Shown: piece after piece, positions 9,682 to 19,949 of the stretch
Position numbering within the stretch: the first letter of the stretch is position 1
How the letters are laid out: each line of letters opens with the position of its first letter
Assembly (NCBI RefSeq): GCF_003368535.1
Contig: NZ_QSLN01000009.1
Coordinates: 1 to 64,000 of the forward strand
Source of the DNA: Ammonifex thiophilus
GTDB taxonomy: Bacteria; Bacillota; Desulfotomaculia; Desulfotomaculales; Ammonificaceae
Direction of reading: 5' to 3'
DNA: 64,000 nucleotides
Program-made: the position numbers and the translations under genes
Notes under the pieces: generated by a model
What the model saw: only the letters and a program-made list of their open reading frames with translations
What the model was told of the DNA's origin: nothing
The model's database searches: none

Positions 9682-10829
9682 GAGGGGTCTGGCTTTTTTG
9701 CCTGCTCTTTCTCCTGCAGATGAGCTCCCCCGCTCTGGCCGCTCCTCCTTCTTGGGAGGAAGAGCTTTCTCGGCTGGAGCTTGGCCGGGTGGAGGCGGAG
9801 GCGAGCAGGCTCCAGCAGGAGCTACACAGTTTAGCTCCGTCCACCGATTTTCGCCGGTTGGTGAGGGACATCATACAGGGGAAGCTGGAACTTACTCCCT
9901 CCTCGCTTTTCTCGGCTTTAGGCCGGTGTCTGGGGCAGGAGATCTGGCAAGGGGGAAGCCTGCTGGGGAAGCTTCTGGTTCTAGGCATAGTGCTGGCCGT
10001 GTTGCAGCAGTTGGGGACGGCCTTCGAGCAGGGCACAGTGGTGCGTCTGGGCTTTGCCGTATGCTTCCTGGCTTTAGCGGCCACGGTGGCCAGCACGCTG
10101 GAGCTAGCTTTGCGGATAGGTAGGCAGACAGTGGAGGGAGTGGTGAGCTTTCTGCAGGCCCTTTTTCCGGTGCTGCTCACTTTGCTGGCAGCCACCGGGG
10201 GCATGGGAGCGGCAGCTCTGGTTCACCCCACGATCCTTCTCACTCTAGAAGTGGTGGGCACACTGGTGAAAAATGTGGTCTTTCCCCTGCTGGTCTTCAG
10301 TGTGATTCTGAGCCTGGTCAATCAGCTGAGCGAGGCTTTGCCCGTCTCCCGCTTGGCTGCTCTCTTCCGTCACGCGGGCCTAGCCTTATTGGGAATTTGC
10401 TCCACTATCCTTCTGGGAATAATGGGCCTTCAGGGAGTAACGGGGGCGGTAAGCGGAGGGCTGGCGCTGCGGGCGGCCAAATACGCCACGGGGGCTTTCA
10501 TCCCTGTGGCCGGTAGCATGCTGGCCGATGCCTTCGAAGCCGTGCTGAGCACCTCCCTCTTGCTGAAAAGTGCGGTGGGTTTGGCCGGGATGCTGGTGGT
10601 TCTGGGGGCGGTGGCCTTTCCGGCGGTAAAGCTCGGCGCTTTAAGCTTGCTCTTTAAGCTGGCGGCTGCCTCGGTGCAGCCGGTGGAGGGGAGATTAGCA
10701 GCTTGCCTGGATGCGGTGGGAGCGGGGCTTTTGGGGATTTTCGCCGTGGTGGTGCTGGTAGGTCTCTTGGCCCTTTTCTCCATCGGGTTAGTAACCGGCT
10801 TGGCCCATTTGACCACCTCGCTGCGCTGA
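9678..10829 (+). CDS. spoIIIAE: stage III sporulation protein AE
   Basis: 383 residues: a signal peptide (about 1-21), a charged helical extracytoplasmic stretch to about residue 90, then about seven hydrophobic segments. This is the layout of SpoIIIAE, the largest membrane protein of the SpoIIIA complex. ATG overlaps the spoIIIAD stop (ATGA). Confidence 0.93.
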   Translation: MRGVWLFCLLFLLQMSSPALAAPPSWEEELSRLELGRVEAEASRLQQELHSLAPSTDFRRLVRDIIQGKLELTPSSLFSALGRCLGQEIWQGGSLLGKLLVLGIVLAVLQQLGTAFEQGTVVRLGFAVCFLALAATVASTLELALRIGRQTVEGVVSFLQALFPVLLTLLAATGGMGAAALVHPTILLTLEVVGTLVKNVVFPLLVFSVILSLVNQLSEALPVSRLAALFRHAGLALLGICSTILLGIMGLQGVTGAVSGGLALRAAKYATGAFIPVAGSMLADAFEAVLSTSLLLKSAVGLAGMLVVLGAVAFPAVKLGALSLLFKLAAASVQPVEGRLAACLDAVGAGLLGIFAVVVLVGLLALFSIGLVTGLAHLTTSLR

Positions 10830-10844
10830 AGGGGGAAGGGTGGC

Positions 10845-11351
10845 TTGGAGAAGATAGCGGAGTTGGTGCGCAATCTCACCCTGCTGGTGGTTCTGGCCGT
10901 TTTCCTGGAGCTCTGGCTGCCTGCGGGGGAGATACGGCGCTACGTGCGGCTGGTTTGCGGCCTTCTGCTGGTGGCGGCCGTTTTGCAGGTGATTCTGTCC
11001 GGGTTGCGTTCGAGCACGGAGTTCTGTTCTCTGCCGCCGGTGGGCAGCAGTGCCGTGGCTTCTGCCCCCTCTCCTGAGTGGCAGAGAAGGGCGGAGGAAC
11101 TTTACCGGGAAAGCTTGGCTCGGCAGGTAAAGGCGCTCTCCCGCCTGGCAGGCCTGCCCGTGGACCGAGTGGAGGTGTTGCTGGAGGAGGGAACAGGGGG
11201 ATACCCGCGCCTGCGGGAGATAAAGCTTTATGTTTCGCACGATGTCCCTGCCAGCACGGCTTCAGCTGACGAGGGGGCATCGGAGGCCGTGAAGACGCTG
11301 GCCGACTTTTACAATTTGCCCCAGCAAAAAATAACCCTAGTGGCACCCTGA
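10845..11351 (+). CDS. spoIIIAF: stage III sporulation protein AF
   Basis: 168 residues. Two membrane segments lie within residues 8-50, followed by a soluble domain with the ring-building-motif-like pattern of SpoIIIAF. The TTG start follows GGGGGAAGGG. The C-terminal domain should face the intermembrane space at the forespore boundary. Confidence 0.88.
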   Translation: MEKIAELVRNLTLLVVLAVFLELWLPAGEIRRYVRLVCGLLLVAAVLQVILSGLRSSTEFCSLPPVGSSAVASAPSPEWQRRAEELYRESLARQVKALSRLAGLPVDRVEVLLEEGTGGYPRLREIKLYVSHDVPASTASADEGASEAVKTLADFYNLPQQKITLVAP

Positions 11352-11365
11352 GGGAGGGACTGCCT

Positions 11366-11971
11366 TTGGACTGGCAGCGTCTGTTTGGCGGAAAAGATAG
11401 CTCTTGGGCCAAGAAGCCGGGCTACTGGCTGAAGGTGGCTTTGCTGGGAGCGGCGGGGGTGCTGCTTCTGGTAATGGGAAGCTTGGGGGGCAAATCCGGA
11501 GCTCCACCACCGGCCAAGCCTGAGCCGGGGAAGATGGGCCCGGCCACCCGCTTGCGGGAGGAGGAGAAGGAACTGGCTTCCCGGCTGGCCCGGCTGCTTT
11601 CTCAAGTAGAGGGAGCGGGGCGGGTGGAGGTTACGGTGTGTCTGGCTGGTTCCACCAAAGTGGCTTACGCCACCAACGCCGTGGCTTCCCGGAGGGTCAC
11701 GGAGGAAAAGGACAAAGGGGGAGGGAGCCGCGTGGTGACGGAAGACAACAACAACGGTCAGGTAGTGGTAGTGCGGGGCGGGCAGCAGGAAGAGGCCGTG
11801 GTGGAACGAGAGGAGGCACCTCGGCCTCTGGGGGTGGTAGTGGTGGCCGATGGAGCGGCCGACCCCCAGGTAAAAGAGAAGCTCTTCCGGGCTGTTCAGG
11901 TGGCCCTGGGGATCGAGGCCCACCGCGTGACCATTCTGCCTCGCTGGCCGGAAGCGGTGGTGGAGAAATGA
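11366..11971 (+). CDS. spoIIIAG: stage III sporulation protein AG
   Basis: 201 residues with one membrane segment (about 22-40) and an extracytoplasmic domain. The family forms a large secretin-like ring in the intermembrane space. A low-complexity insert rich in Gly, Asn and charged residues lies around 110-135, where the family ring domain has its beta-triangle insertion. The TTG start follows GAGGGA. The stop overlaps the spoIIIAH ATG. Confidence 0.92.
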   Translation: MDWQRLFGGKDSSWAKKPGYWLKVALLGAAGVLLLVMGSLGGKSGAPPPAKPEPGKMGPATRLREEEKELASRLARLLSQVEGAGRVEVTVCLAGSTKVAYATNAVASRRVTEEKDKGGGSRVVTEDNNNGQVVVVRGGQQEEAVVEREEAPRPLGVVVVADGAADPQVKEKLFRAVQVALGIEAHRVTILPRWPEAVVEK

Positions 11972-12504
11972 GACTCGTCCTCGTGCGCCGCTCCTTCTTG
12001 GCGATGCTCGTCTTGCTCCTCCTGCTAGGGGGCTCTCTGCCGGGCCTGCTCAAGCTCAAGGAGATGGGAAAGCCTTGCCCCTCCCAGGCGGAGGAGAAGA
12101 TGGCTCTTCCGCGGAGGGAAGCTAAAGACGGCTTTTTTGCCGACTTCCGCTTAGAAAAGGAGAGCCGGCGTAGCCAGCAGGTGGAGCTCTTAAGAGAGAT
12201 AGCCAAGGATCCGGGAACCAGCGCGGCCACCCGCCGAGAAGCTCAGGAGAAAATAATGGAGCTCACCCGCCGGGCGGAGAAGGAGGCCTGGCTGGAGGGC
12301 CTGCTCAAGGCCCAGGGATTCGAAGAAGCGGTGGTCACCATCGAAGAACGAGGAATCATTACCGTGATTCTTCCTCGGGAGTTGAGCGTTCAGGAGACAG
12401 AGCGGGTAGTGGAGCTGGTCAGTCGGGCTACGGGGCGCAAGCAGGAAGAAATAACCGTAGTAACCAGAAAGAGCGTTGTGCCCCGTAAAGGGGAGGGTGT
12501 ATAA
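11968..12504 (+). CDS. spoIIIAH: stage III sporulation protein AH
   Basis: 178 residues. One N-terminal membrane segment (about 6-24) is followed by a charged linker and a ring-building domain. In B. subtilis SpoIIIAH binds forespore SpoIIQ to join the two membranes. The ATG at 11968 is coupled to the spoIIIAG stop (ATGA). The same frame stays open upstream of the ATG, but that part is out-of-frame spoIIIAG sequence. This is the last gene of the operon. Confidence 0.92.
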   Translation: MRLVLVRRSFLAMLVLLLLLGGSLPGLLKLKEMGKPCPSQAEEKMALPRREAKDGFFADFRLEKESRRSQQVELLREIAKDPGTSAATRREAQEKIMELTRRAEKEAWLEGLLKAQGFEEAVVTIEERGIITVILPRELSVQETERVVELVSRATGRKQEEITVVTRKSVVPRKGEGV

Positions 12505-12527
12505 TAGAAGCGAAAACGGCGGCCTTT

Positions 12528-12563
12528 AACCTGAGGGTATGCCCGGCTCAGGTTTTCTTTTTT
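12528..12563 (+). terminator. rho-independent terminator of spoIIIA
   Basis: AACCTGAG (12528-12535) pairs with CTCAGGTT (12547-12554), followed by TTCTTTTTT. It closes the sporulation operon before RNase J. Confidence 0.88.
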
Positions 12564-12610
12564 ATGCTGTCCGTATGAACGCCAAAGAAGGAAGGAGGTG
12601 GAGGAATTTC

Positions 12611-14272
12611 TTGCGCAACGGGAAGCTGCAAATCATTCCCCTGGGCGGGCTGGGGGAGATAGGGAAGAATTGCCTGGCGGTTCGCTGCGGGAATGATATC
12701 GTGGTGATAGATTGCGGCCTCATGTTCCCGGAAGAGGAGCTTTTGGGGATAGATGTGGTTATTCCCGATGTCAGTTACTTGGTGGAGAACCGCCAGATGG
12801 TGCGGGGTATTATACTTACTCATGGCCACGAGGATCATATAGGGGCGCTGCCCTATGTCCTGCCCCAGCTCAACGTGCCCGTTTACGGAACCCGGCTCAC
12901 ACTAGGGCTCCTGGAAGGTAAGCTGGAGGAGCAGCTCCCCGGCTTCAAAGCCGACCTGCGGGTGGTGAGGCCGCGGGACGTGGTGGAGTGCGGCTGCTTC
13001 AAGGTCGAGTTCATCCGCGTTTCTCACAGCATCCCCGACGCCGTGGCGGTAGCCCTGCACACCCCTCTGGGCGTGGTGCTGCACACCGGAGACTTTAAAG
13101 TAGACCACACGCCGGTGGACGGGGAACTCATCGATTTTCACCGCCTGGCCCAGCTGGGGGAGAAGGGAGTGCTGGTCCTGCTCTCAGACAGTACCAATGC
13201 CGAGCATCCAGGCTACACCATGTCGGAGCGGGTGGTGGGGGAGACTTTCGAGGAGGTCTTTCGCCGCTCACGCGGGCGGGTGATAATCGCCACCTTCGCC
13301 ACCAACATCCACCGGGTGCAGCAGGCCATCCTGGTGGCGCAGCGCTACGGGCGCAAGGTGGCCGTGGCTGGGCGCAGCATGGTGAACGTGGTTAGCATAG
13401 CCCACAAGTTGGGCTATCTTAATCTTCCCCAGGGTGTGATGGTGGAGCTGGAGGAGGCCAACCGGCTTCCCCGCCACCAGGTGGCTATACTCACCACTGG
13501 CAGCCAGGGGGAACCCATGTCGGCCCTGACCAGAATGGCCACCGGCGAGTTCAAGCAGCTGGAGATCATACCCGGGGACACCATCATCATCTCGGCGGTC
13601 CCCATTCCCGGCAACGAGAAGCTGGTGGCCCGGGTAGTGGACCAGCTCTTCAAGCGAGGGGCCATGGTGCTCTACGAGGCCGTTTCGGCGGTTCATGTGT
13701 CTGGACACCCCTGCCAGGAAGAGCTAAAGCTTATGATCAACCTCACCCGTCCCCGCTACTTCATACCGGTTCATGGCGAGTACCGGATGCTCATCCGCCA
13801 CGCCGAACTGGCCCGGGAACTGGGTCTGCGTCCGGAGAACATTTTTGTGGCAGAAAACGGACAAATAATCGAGATAACTCCGAAAGGAGGACGCTTTGCT
13901 GGACGGGTGGCTGCCGGCCGGGTGCTGGTGGATGGTCTGGGAGTGGGGGATGTAGGGAACATAGTGCTGCGCGACCGGAAGCAACTGGCTCAAGACGGGA
14001 TTCTCATCGTGGTGGTGGCTTTAAGCCAGGAGACAGGGCAGGTGGTGGCCGGGCCGGACGTCATCTCCCGTGGTTTCGTTTACGTCCGGGAGGCGGAGGC
14101 CCTGATGGAGGAGGTTAAGGCCCAGGTGCGGGCTATCCTAGACCGCTGTATAGAGCGCAAGAGCCTGGAGTGGGCTACCATTAAAAGTGAAGTGCGGGAG
14201 ACTTTGAGCCGCTTCCTCTACGAGCGCACCCGGCGTCGGCCCATGATCCTACCCATCATCATGGGGGTGTGA
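12611..14272 (+). CDS. rnjA: ribonuclease J
   Basis: 553 residues. A metallo-beta-lactamase/beta-CASP nuclease with 5'-3' exo- and endonuclease activity in RNA decay and maturation. The zinc motif THGHEDH (His71, His73, Asp75, His76) is intact. The TTG at 12611 was chosen because KLQIIPLGGLGEIGKN is the usual N terminus and GGAGGTGGAGG lies just upstream. An ATG at 12575 would add 12 residues. The length is typical. The gene stands directly after spoIIIAH, behind a terminator. Confidence 0.94.
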   Translation: MRNGKLQIIPLGGLGEIGKNCLAVRCGNDIVVIDCGLMFPEEELLGIDVVIPDVSYLVENRQMVRGIILTHGHEDHIGALPYVLPQLNVPVYGTRLTLGLLEGKLEEQLPGFKADLRVVRPRDVVECGCFKVEFIRVSHSIPDAVAVALHTPLGVVLHTGDFKVDHTPVDGELIDFHRLAQLGEKGVLVLLSDSTNAEHPGYTMSERVVGETFEEVFRRSRGRVIIATFATNIHRVQQAILVAQRYGRKVAVAGRSMVNVVSIAHKLGYLNLPQGVMVELEEANRLPRHQVAILTTGSQGEPMSALTRMATGEFKQLEIIPGDTIIISAVPIPGNEKLVARVVDQLFKRGAMVLYEAVSAVHVSGHPCQEELKLMINLTRPRYFIPVHGEYRMLIRHAELARELGLRPENIFVAENGQIIEITPKGGRFAGRVAAGRVLVDGLGVGDVGNIVLRDRKQLAQDGILIVVVALSQETGQVVAGPDVISRGFVYVREAEALMEEVKAQVRAILDRCIERKSLEWATIKSEVRETLSRFLYERTRRRPMILPIIMGV

Positions 14273-14275
14273 AAG

Positions 14276-14452
14276 GTGGCCAGGAAAAAGGGACAGCTTG
14301 ACTGGCGAACCCGGCTAAAGATCCAGGGAGGGTTTCTGCTGGCGGCTCTTATCTTAGGACTGGTAGATCTCGTCTACTACCGGTTGGGGCGTTTCTTCGC
14401 GCGCAAAAGCAAGCCCCGGACTTTTGGCCGCTGGCAACTTAGGGAAGAGTGA
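14276..14452 (+). CDS. small single-span membrane protein
   Basis: A 58-residue open frame starts at GTG three bases after the RNase J stop. It has a basic N terminus (MARKKGQLDWRTRLK), one hydrophobic helix (about 19-35) and a basic tail. Its last 14 bases overlap the end of the convergent reductase gene. I recognise no family. Tight coupling to rnjA and the clear helix support it, but the ribosome site is weak. Confidence 0.55.
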   Translation: MARKKGQLDWRTRLKIQGGFLLAALILGLVDLVYYRLGRFFARKSKPRTFGRWQLREE

Positions 14453-15329
14453 ACCGCTCAAGTCCCTCTTTGAAGCTTGTCGGGCGGAAGCCAAAAATCT
14501 TTTCCACTACCGCCGGGTCGGTAATATTGTCTTCCTCTAGCTGCCTAAGTTCAGCGGTGGTCACGGGCGGATCTGGAAGTACCTTCTCCAGTACCGGGGC
14601 CACCGCCTTTATAATACCCAAAGGTACAGGTACGGGGAAGCGGCGTAGTCTTTTAGCCTCGAGGTAGGCGACCAACATTTCCCGGTAGGTTAGGTGCTCC
14701 GGGCCCCCCAGATCACAACTCTGTTTCACTAGTTTGGCGTCGGCCAGGCACAGGCGGACGCAGCGAGCCAAGTCCCAGGAGGCTATGGGCTGGAAAAGGA
14801 TATTTACGGCCGGGTAAAAGACCAGCGGGGGAGGAGAAAGCTTTACCGACTGAGCCATGCGGTCGAGAAAGCCGAAACCAGGACCGTAAACTACGGAAGG
14901 GCGCAAGATGGTCCAATCAAGCCCGCTTTCCCTCACCAACTCTTCCCCCTGCCACTTGGAGTACCCGTAGGGGCGACGGGGGTCGGCTTTCACCCCCAAG
15001 GCACTCATGTGGATAAGACGCCTGACTCCGGCTGCTTTGGCCGCACGCACCACGTTGGCCGTTCCTCCCACGTTAATGGCTCTGAAAGTTTGGCAGCCCT
15101 TTTCCCGGATTATGGCCACCAGGTGAATGACCGCTTCTACTCCCTCCATGGCTGCCTGCACGCTGGCGGGATCGGTCACGTCTCCGGCAACGTATTCCGG
15201 CTCCGGGCCGAGGAGCGTCCGGGCGCGTTCCGGATTACGCACCAGGCACCGCACTTTGAAACGGTGGCCGAGGAGTTCTTTCACCACCGCCCTTCCCACC
15301 AGTCCCGTCCCTCCCGTCACCAGTACCAT
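14439..15329 (-). CDS. NDUFA9-like atypical short-chain dehydrogenase/epimerase
   Basis: 296 residues. The N-terminal Rossmann motif VTGGTGLVGRAVV and the later YGYSKWQGEELVRESGLDW segment place it with NAD(P)-binding nucleoside-sugar-epimerase-like proteins of the complex-I NDUFA9 type. These bind NADPH and often lack classic dehydrogenase chemistry; the substrate is unknown. The ATG is preceded by GGGGGGATAAGG. It stands alone on the minus strand between rnjA and a glycosyltransferase gene. Confidence 0.85.
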   Translation of the reverse strand: MVLVTGGTGLVGRAVVKELLGHRFKVRCLVRNPERARTLLGPEPEYVAGDVTDPASVQAAMEGVEAVIHLVAIIREKGCQTFRAINVGGTANVVRAAKAAGVRRLIHMSALGVKADPRRPYGYSKWQGEELVRESGLDWTILRPSVVYGPGFGFLDRMAQSVKLSPPPLVFYPAVNILFQPIASWDLARCVRLCLADAKLVKQSCDLGGPEHLTYREMLVAYLEAKRLRRFPVPVPLGIIKAVAPVLEKVLPDPPVTTAELRQLEEDNITDPAVVEKIFGFRPTSFKEGLERFTLP

Positions 15330-15544
15330 GCCTTATCCCCCCGGCGGAGGTAATAAAGAGGGAGCTCTGCTGGTAAACATTAACACGGGAAGGCTTGCGG
15401 CGTCAATCTCTATCCAGATGGCGGTGTGATGGCAGTTACGTATTGACCGCAGGCGGTCGATGGATTACCCTATATAAAGGTGGCGTCGGTAACAGTAGTG
15501 TCCACAGGAGGAGAAAAAAGCAAGCTTTTGTCGGGAGACACGGA

Positions 15545-16792
15545 ATGGCGAAGATACTCTTTATACTGCAGCTGGCGCTGGCCGCTTACGGCCTTTACCA
15601 TATCCTTCTATCCTTTTTCTCCCTTCACCGGCGGGTGGAGGATTACTCTGCTACTCCTCCCCGCCATTCCTTTGCCGTAGTCATTGCCGCTCACAACGAG
15701 GAAAAGGTAATCGGCGAGCTTATAAAGAGCGTCTTCCGCTCCGAGTACCCTCGCGAACTCTACGAGGTCTTCGTAGTCGCCGACAACTGTACCGACCGCA
15801 CCGCTGAGATAGCGCGCTCCTTAGGAGCTACGGTGATAGAGCGCTACAACCCCCATGAGCGGGGTAAGGGCTACGCCTTAGAGTACGGCTTCCAGCGCAT
15901 TTTCGCCCTGCCCCGGAAGTTCGACGCCTTCATCATTCTGGACGCCGATAACCTCGTTTCCCCTCACTTTTTGCAGGTTATGAACCACCGCTTAGCCCGG
16001 GGAGAAAAGATTATCCAGGGCTACCTCGATACCAAAAATCCTGACGATACTTGGATTTCCCGCTCCATATACGTGGGGTACCTAATAAGCAACCGGTTCT
16101 GCCAGCTGGCTCGGCACAATTTGGGCCTGAGCTGTGCTTTAGGGGGCACGGGCATGTGTATAGCCGCTGAAGTGCTGAAGCGCTTCGGTTGGGGTATGAC
16201 CACTCTAACCGAAGACCTGGAATTTCAGACCAAAGCTTTGCTCTGCGGTCTCCGGGTTACCTGGGCCCACGAAGCGGCGGTCTACGACGAAAAGCCTTTA
16301 ACCCTCAAACAGTCTTGGCGTCAGCGGCAGCGCTGGATGCAAGGCCACTGCCAGGTGGCTGGCCGCTATTTCTTCCGCCTCATGTGGGAAGGAATCCGCA
16401 CGCGCGACTTTAAAAAAATAGACGGGGCCTTATATCTCCTGCGCCCCTACTTCACCATGATGGTGGGACTGGCCGCGCTGCTCTCTATTTTCGAGCTCGA
16501 TTGGAGCCGGATCGACCTGTGGTGGTTTGTAAAAGGTTTCAGCGGCCAGTACCTTTACATGGCGCTGGCCCTTCTTTTGGAGCGAGCCCCTTTGCGTGCC
16601 TACCTTTGGCTCCTTTACTACCCCGTCTTTGCCCTAACCTGGATCCCCATCACCTACGCGGGCTTCATTTACCGCCACCGCCGGGCCTGGTGTCATACCC
16701 AGCACGTGCGCAATATATCCTGGGAGCAGCTTAAAACTTGGCACCGCTACCGGATGCAGCGGAAGTGGCACGGGGCGGAGAATCCCGAGTGA
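15545..16792 (+). CDS. membrane glycosyltransferase family 2
   Basis: 415 residues. An N-terminal membrane segment is followed by a GT2 domain with AAHNEE, the DADN metal motif, TEDLEF and the QRQRWMQG signature of processive beta-glycan synthases. Three to four C-terminal membrane segments follow. It probably makes or extends a surface polysaccharide at the membrane; the sugar is unknown. ATG 15545 was chosen since no in-frame start before it has a convincing site. Confidence 0.85.
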   Translation: MAKILFILQLALAAYGLYHILLSFFSLHRRVEDYSATPPRHSFAVVIAAHNEEKVIGELIKSVFRSEYPRELYEVFVVADNCTDRTAEIARSLGATVIERYNPHERGKGYALEYGFQRIFALPRKFDAFIILDADNLVSPHFLQVMNHRLARGEKIIQGYLDTKNPDDTWISRSIYVGYLISNRFCQLARHNLGLSCALGGTGMCIAAEVLKRFGWGMTTLTEDLEFQTKALLCGLRVTWAHEAAVYDEKPLTLKQSWRQRQRWMQGHCQVAGRYFFRLMWEGIRTRDFKKIDGALYLLRPYFTMMVGLAALLSIFELDWSRIDLWWFVKGFSGQYLYMALALLLERAPLRAYLWLLYYPVFALTWIPITYAGFIYRHRRAWCHTQHVRNISWEQLKTWHRYRMQRKWHGAENPE

Positions 16793-16794
16793 AC

Positions 16795-16824
16795 TTGGCC
16801 ATATCCTTTGAAGCGTGGTAGAAT
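16795..16824 (+). promoter_or_regulatory. sigma-A-type promoter of hisS-aspS
   Basis: TTGGCC (16795-16800), an 18-base spacer and TAGAAT (16819-16824) lie 40 bases before hisS. The short leader leaves no room for a T-box. Confidence 0.6.
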
Positions 16825-16863
16825 ATCTAGGATTTCGCGCAGAAGCCAGGTGGATAAGGAGCT

Positions 16864-18153
16864 ATGGGAAAGCCAGATTTCCGTTTACCGCCGGGCGTAA
16901 AGGATATATTGCCCGAAGAGATCCCCAAGTGGCACTACCTGGAAGACATAATCCGGGAACTGGCAAAACTTCACCGCTTCCGGGAGATAAGGACTCCCAT
17001 TTTTGAGATGGCGCTTCTTTTCCAGCGCGGGGTAGGGGAGGCCACCGACATAGTGGTCAAGGAGATGTACCTTTTCAAGGACCGGGGGGGCCGGGAACTG
17101 GCCCTGCGTCCGGAGGGGACGGCGCCGGTAGCGCGGGCTTATGTGGAGCACGGCCTTCATACCCGCCCTCAGCCTCTAAAGCTTTATTATGTGGGGCCTA
17201 TGTTTCGGCACGACAGGCCTCAAATGGGGCGCAACCGGCAGTTTCACCAGTTTGGGGCGGAGATTTTCGGCGCTCCCGGCCCGGCGGCCGACGCCGAAGT
17301 CATTTTTCTCCTGGCCCAATTCCTCCGGCGGGCCGGTGTTAGGGAATGGGAACTGGAGCTTAACAGCGTGGGCTGCCCCGTCTGCCGTCCGCAGTTGGTA
17401 GCCGCCCTGAAAGAGTACCTGGAGGGGCGCGCCTCTCACCTCTGCCCGGATTGCCGGCAACGCCTAGAGCGCAACCCCTTGAGGGTACTGGACTGCAAGG
17501 AAGAGTCCTGCCGGCAGGTAGTACAACAGGCTCCCACGCCCCTGGATTATCTCTGTTCCCGATGCGAGAGCCATTTTCGAGGGGTGCAGGAGGAGCTCTA
17601 CTCTCTGGAGGTACCCTTTCGTCTAAACCCCCGCCTGGTGCGGGGGCTTGACTACTACACGGGAACGACCTTTGAAGTGCTTTCTCCCCGGCTGGGAGCG
17701 CAGAACGCTCTGGGGGGCGGCGGACGCTATGACTACCTGGTGGAGGAGTGCGGCGGCCCGCCTACGCCTGGAGTGGGTTTCGCCGTGGGCCTGGAGAGGG
17801 TCTTGCTGGCCTTGGAGAGGCAGGAGGACAGTCCTCTGCCTAAGGATGAGGTGCGCTGGGGGATCTTCGTGGTGGCAGCGGACGAGGAGGGAAGGAAACG
17901 ACAGGCCTACTGGCTGAAGCTACTCCGGTCAGCTGGTTTGCCGGCCGACCGGGACTATGCTTCCGGCCGCGGATTGAGAGCGCAGCTCAAACAGGCCGAC
18001 CGCCACCGAGCTCGCTGGGCCCTGATCCTGGGCGCCGAGGAGCTGGGGCGGGGGATGGTGCGCTTGCGCGACTTGGAGTCGGGAGAGCAGGTCGATCTTC
18101 CGGAGGCAGAAGTGATTGCTTGGCTCAGGCAAAAAGAGACGGGGGGAAGCTGA
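16864..18153 (+). CDS. hisS: histidyl-tRNA synthetase
   Basis: 429 residues, class II synthetase. Visible are [11 protein letters not shown] near residue 81, [12 protein letters not shown] near 261, GGGGRYD just after, and a C-terminal anticodon-binding domain. The full length and these motifs favour HisRS over the HisZ paralogue. The stop overlaps the aspS ATG by one base, and the hisS-aspS order is common in Firmicutes. Confidence 0.95.
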   Translation: MGKPDFRLPPGVKDILPEEIPKWHYLEDIIRELAKLHRFREIRTPIFEMALLFQRGVGEATDIVVKEMYLFKDRGGRELALRPEGTAPVARAYVEHGLHTRPQPLKLYYVGPMFRHDRPQMGRNRQFHQFGAEIFGAPGPAADAEVIFLLAQFLRRAGVREWELELNSVGCPVCRPQLVAALKEYLEGRASHLCPDCRQRLERNPLRVLDCKEESCRQVVQQAPTPLDYLCSRCESHFRGVQEELYSLEVPFRLNPRLVRGLDYYTGTTFEVLSPRLGAQNALGGGGRYDYLVEECGGPPTPGVGFAVGLERVLLALERQEDSPLPKDEVRWGIFVVAADEEGRKRQAYWLKLLRSAGLPADRDYASGRGLRAQLKQADRHRARWALILGAEELGRGMVRLRDLESGEQVDLPEAEVIAWLRQKETGGS

Positions 18154-19946
18154 TGGTTTACCGGACGCACTACTGCGGCACGTTGGGAGAGGGAGAAATA
18201 GGCCAAAAAGTAGTCCTGGCCGGTTGGGTGCAACGGCGCCGAGATCACGGGGGATTGATCTTCGTGGATCTGCGCGACCGTGAAGGCCTGGTGCAGGTGG
18301 TCTTCAGCCCGGACACCAGTCCGGAAGCTTTCGCGGTGGCGGAGAAGGTGCGCAGCGAGTACGTTTTGCGGGTGGAGGGGGAGGTACACCGGCGTCCACC
18401 GGGTACGGAAAACCCCAAACTCAAGACCGGCACGATAGAGGTGCGGGCCACCTCCTGCACCATCCTCAACCCTTCCCGCACTCCTCCCTTTTACATCGAG
18501 GACGGCATCAACGTCGACGAGGATCTGCGCCTGCGCTACCGCTACCTCGACCTGCGGCGCCCGGAGATGCAAGAGGCCCTGCGTTTACGCCACCGGGCGG
18601 CCAAGGTGGTACGCGACTTTTTGGATGCGCACGGCTTCTGGGAAGTGGAGACCCCCATGCTCACCCGGAGCACGCCAGAAGGAGCCCGGGATTACCTGGT
18701 CCCCAGCCGCATATATCCAGGGCGCTTTTACGCCTTACCCCAGTCGCCGCAGCTTTTTAAGCAACTGCTGATGGTGGCAGGGGTGGACCGCTACTTCCAA
18801 ATCGTGCGCTGCTTCCGGGATGAGGATCTGCGGGCCGACCGGCAGCCCGAGTTCACCCAGATAGATCTGGAGATGTCTTTTGTCGAGGTGGAGGACATTC
18901 TCCAGCTAAGCGAAGGTTTGATAGCTACCCTTTGCCGAGAGGTAGCCGGGGTGGAGGTTTCTCTGCCTTTCCCCCGCATTTCCTACCAGGAAGCCATGTC
19001 CCTTTACGGGACCGACCGCCCCGATACACGCTTCGGTCTCCTCCTGACCGACGTTTCCGATCTGGTGGCTGAAGTAGAGTTCAAGGTCTTCTCCCAGGCG
19101 GTGAGGGAGGGAGGATGTGTTAAAGGCCTGGCCGTGCCCGGCGCGGCCCACTTCAGCCGCAAAGAAATAGACGAACTTACCCGCTACGCTGCCCTTTTTG
19201 GTGCCAAAGGGCTGGCCTACATTCAGCTCCTGCCGGAGGGCCCCAAGTCCCCTATCCTCAAGTTCCTGGGCGAAGGAGTAGTGGAGGCCCTGCGCCAGCG
19301 CCTGCAAGCAGGCGAGGGAGCGCTTTTGCTCTTTGTGGCTGACAAGCGCGAGGTGGTAGAAAGGAGCCTGGGGGCTTTGCGCAGCTATCTGGCCCAGAAG
19401 CTGGGTCTGGAGAAGCCGGGTCTTAGCTTCGTCTGGGTGGTGGACTTCCCGCTGGTGGAGTTTGACCCGGCGGAGGGGCGCTACGTAACCCTGCACCATC
19501 CCTTTACCGCTCCCCGGGAAGAGGATATTCCCCTCCTAGAAACAGAGCCGGAAAAGGTCCGGGCCAAGGCTTACGACCTAGTACTTAACGGAGTAGAACT
19601 TGGTGGGGGGAGCATACGCATCAACCGCCGCGACCTGCAGGAGAAAGTTTTTCGTCTGATCGGACTCGACCTGGAGGAAGCCCGGGATAAGTTCGGCTTC
19701 CTGCTCGAGGCCTTAGAGTACGGCGCTCCTCCCCATGGGGGGATAGCTTTCGGTTTTGACCGTCTGCTCATGTTGCTTTTGGGGCGGCAGACTATACGCG
19801 ACGTCATACCCTTCCCCAAGACCCAGCGGGCCCAGGATCTCCTTACCCAGGCCCCCTCAGCCGTCACCGAGGAGCAACTGCGGGAGCTGCACCTGCGGGT
19901 GGAGGTAACCAAGGGGTCCTCAGGGCTTGTGAAAAAACTCTCATGA
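18153..19946 (+). CDS. aspS: aspartyl-tRNA synthetase
   Basis: 597 residues, bacterial-type class II AspRS: an N-terminal OB-fold ([15 protein letters not shown]), catalytic motif 2 around [18 protein letters not shown], an inserted GAD domain, and motif 3 [12 protein letters not shown] 18153 with GGGGGGAAG just upstream and a one-base overlap with hisS was chosen over upstream in-frame codons. Whether it also charges tRNA-Asn cannot be told by eye. Confidence 0.95.
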   Translation: MVYRTHYCGTLGEGEIGQKVVLAGWVQRRRDHGGLIFVDLRDREGLVQVVFSPDTSPEAFAVAEKVRSEYVLRVEGEVHRRPPGTENPKLKTGTIEVRATSCTILNPSRTPPFYIEDGINVDEDLRLRYRYLDLRRPEMQEALRLRHRAAKVVRDFLDAHGFWEVETPMLTRSTPEGARDYLVPSRIYPGRFYALPQSPQLFKQLLMVAGVDRYFQIVRCFRDEDLRADRQPEFTQIDLEMSFVEVEDILQLSEGLIATLCREVAGVEVSLPFPRISYQEAMSLYGTDRPDTRFGLLLTDVSDLVAEVEFKVFSQAVREGGCVKGLAVPGAAHFSRKEIDELTRYAALFGAKGLAYIQLLPEGPKSPILKFLGEGVVEALRQRLQAGEGALLLFVADKREVVERSLGALRSYLAQKLGLEKPGLSFVWVVDFPLVEFDPAEGRYVTLHHPFTAPREEDIPLLETEPEKVRAKAYDLVLNGVELGGGSIRINRRDLQEKVFRLIGLDLEEARDKFGFLLEALEYGAPPHGGIAFGFDRLLMLLLGRQTIRDVIPFPKTQRAQDLLTQAPSAVTEEQLRELHLRVEVTKGSSGLVKKLS

Positions 19947-19949
19947 ACC

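Noticed and set aside
15330-15544. c-di-GMP riboswitch in the gap before the glycosyltransferase gene
   Set aside because: GC-rich segments suggested structure, but the class I core motifs are not present.
16793-16863. T-box leader before hisS (and likewise before thrS and lysS)
   Set aside because: The leaders are too short and lack the T-box antiterminator sequence.
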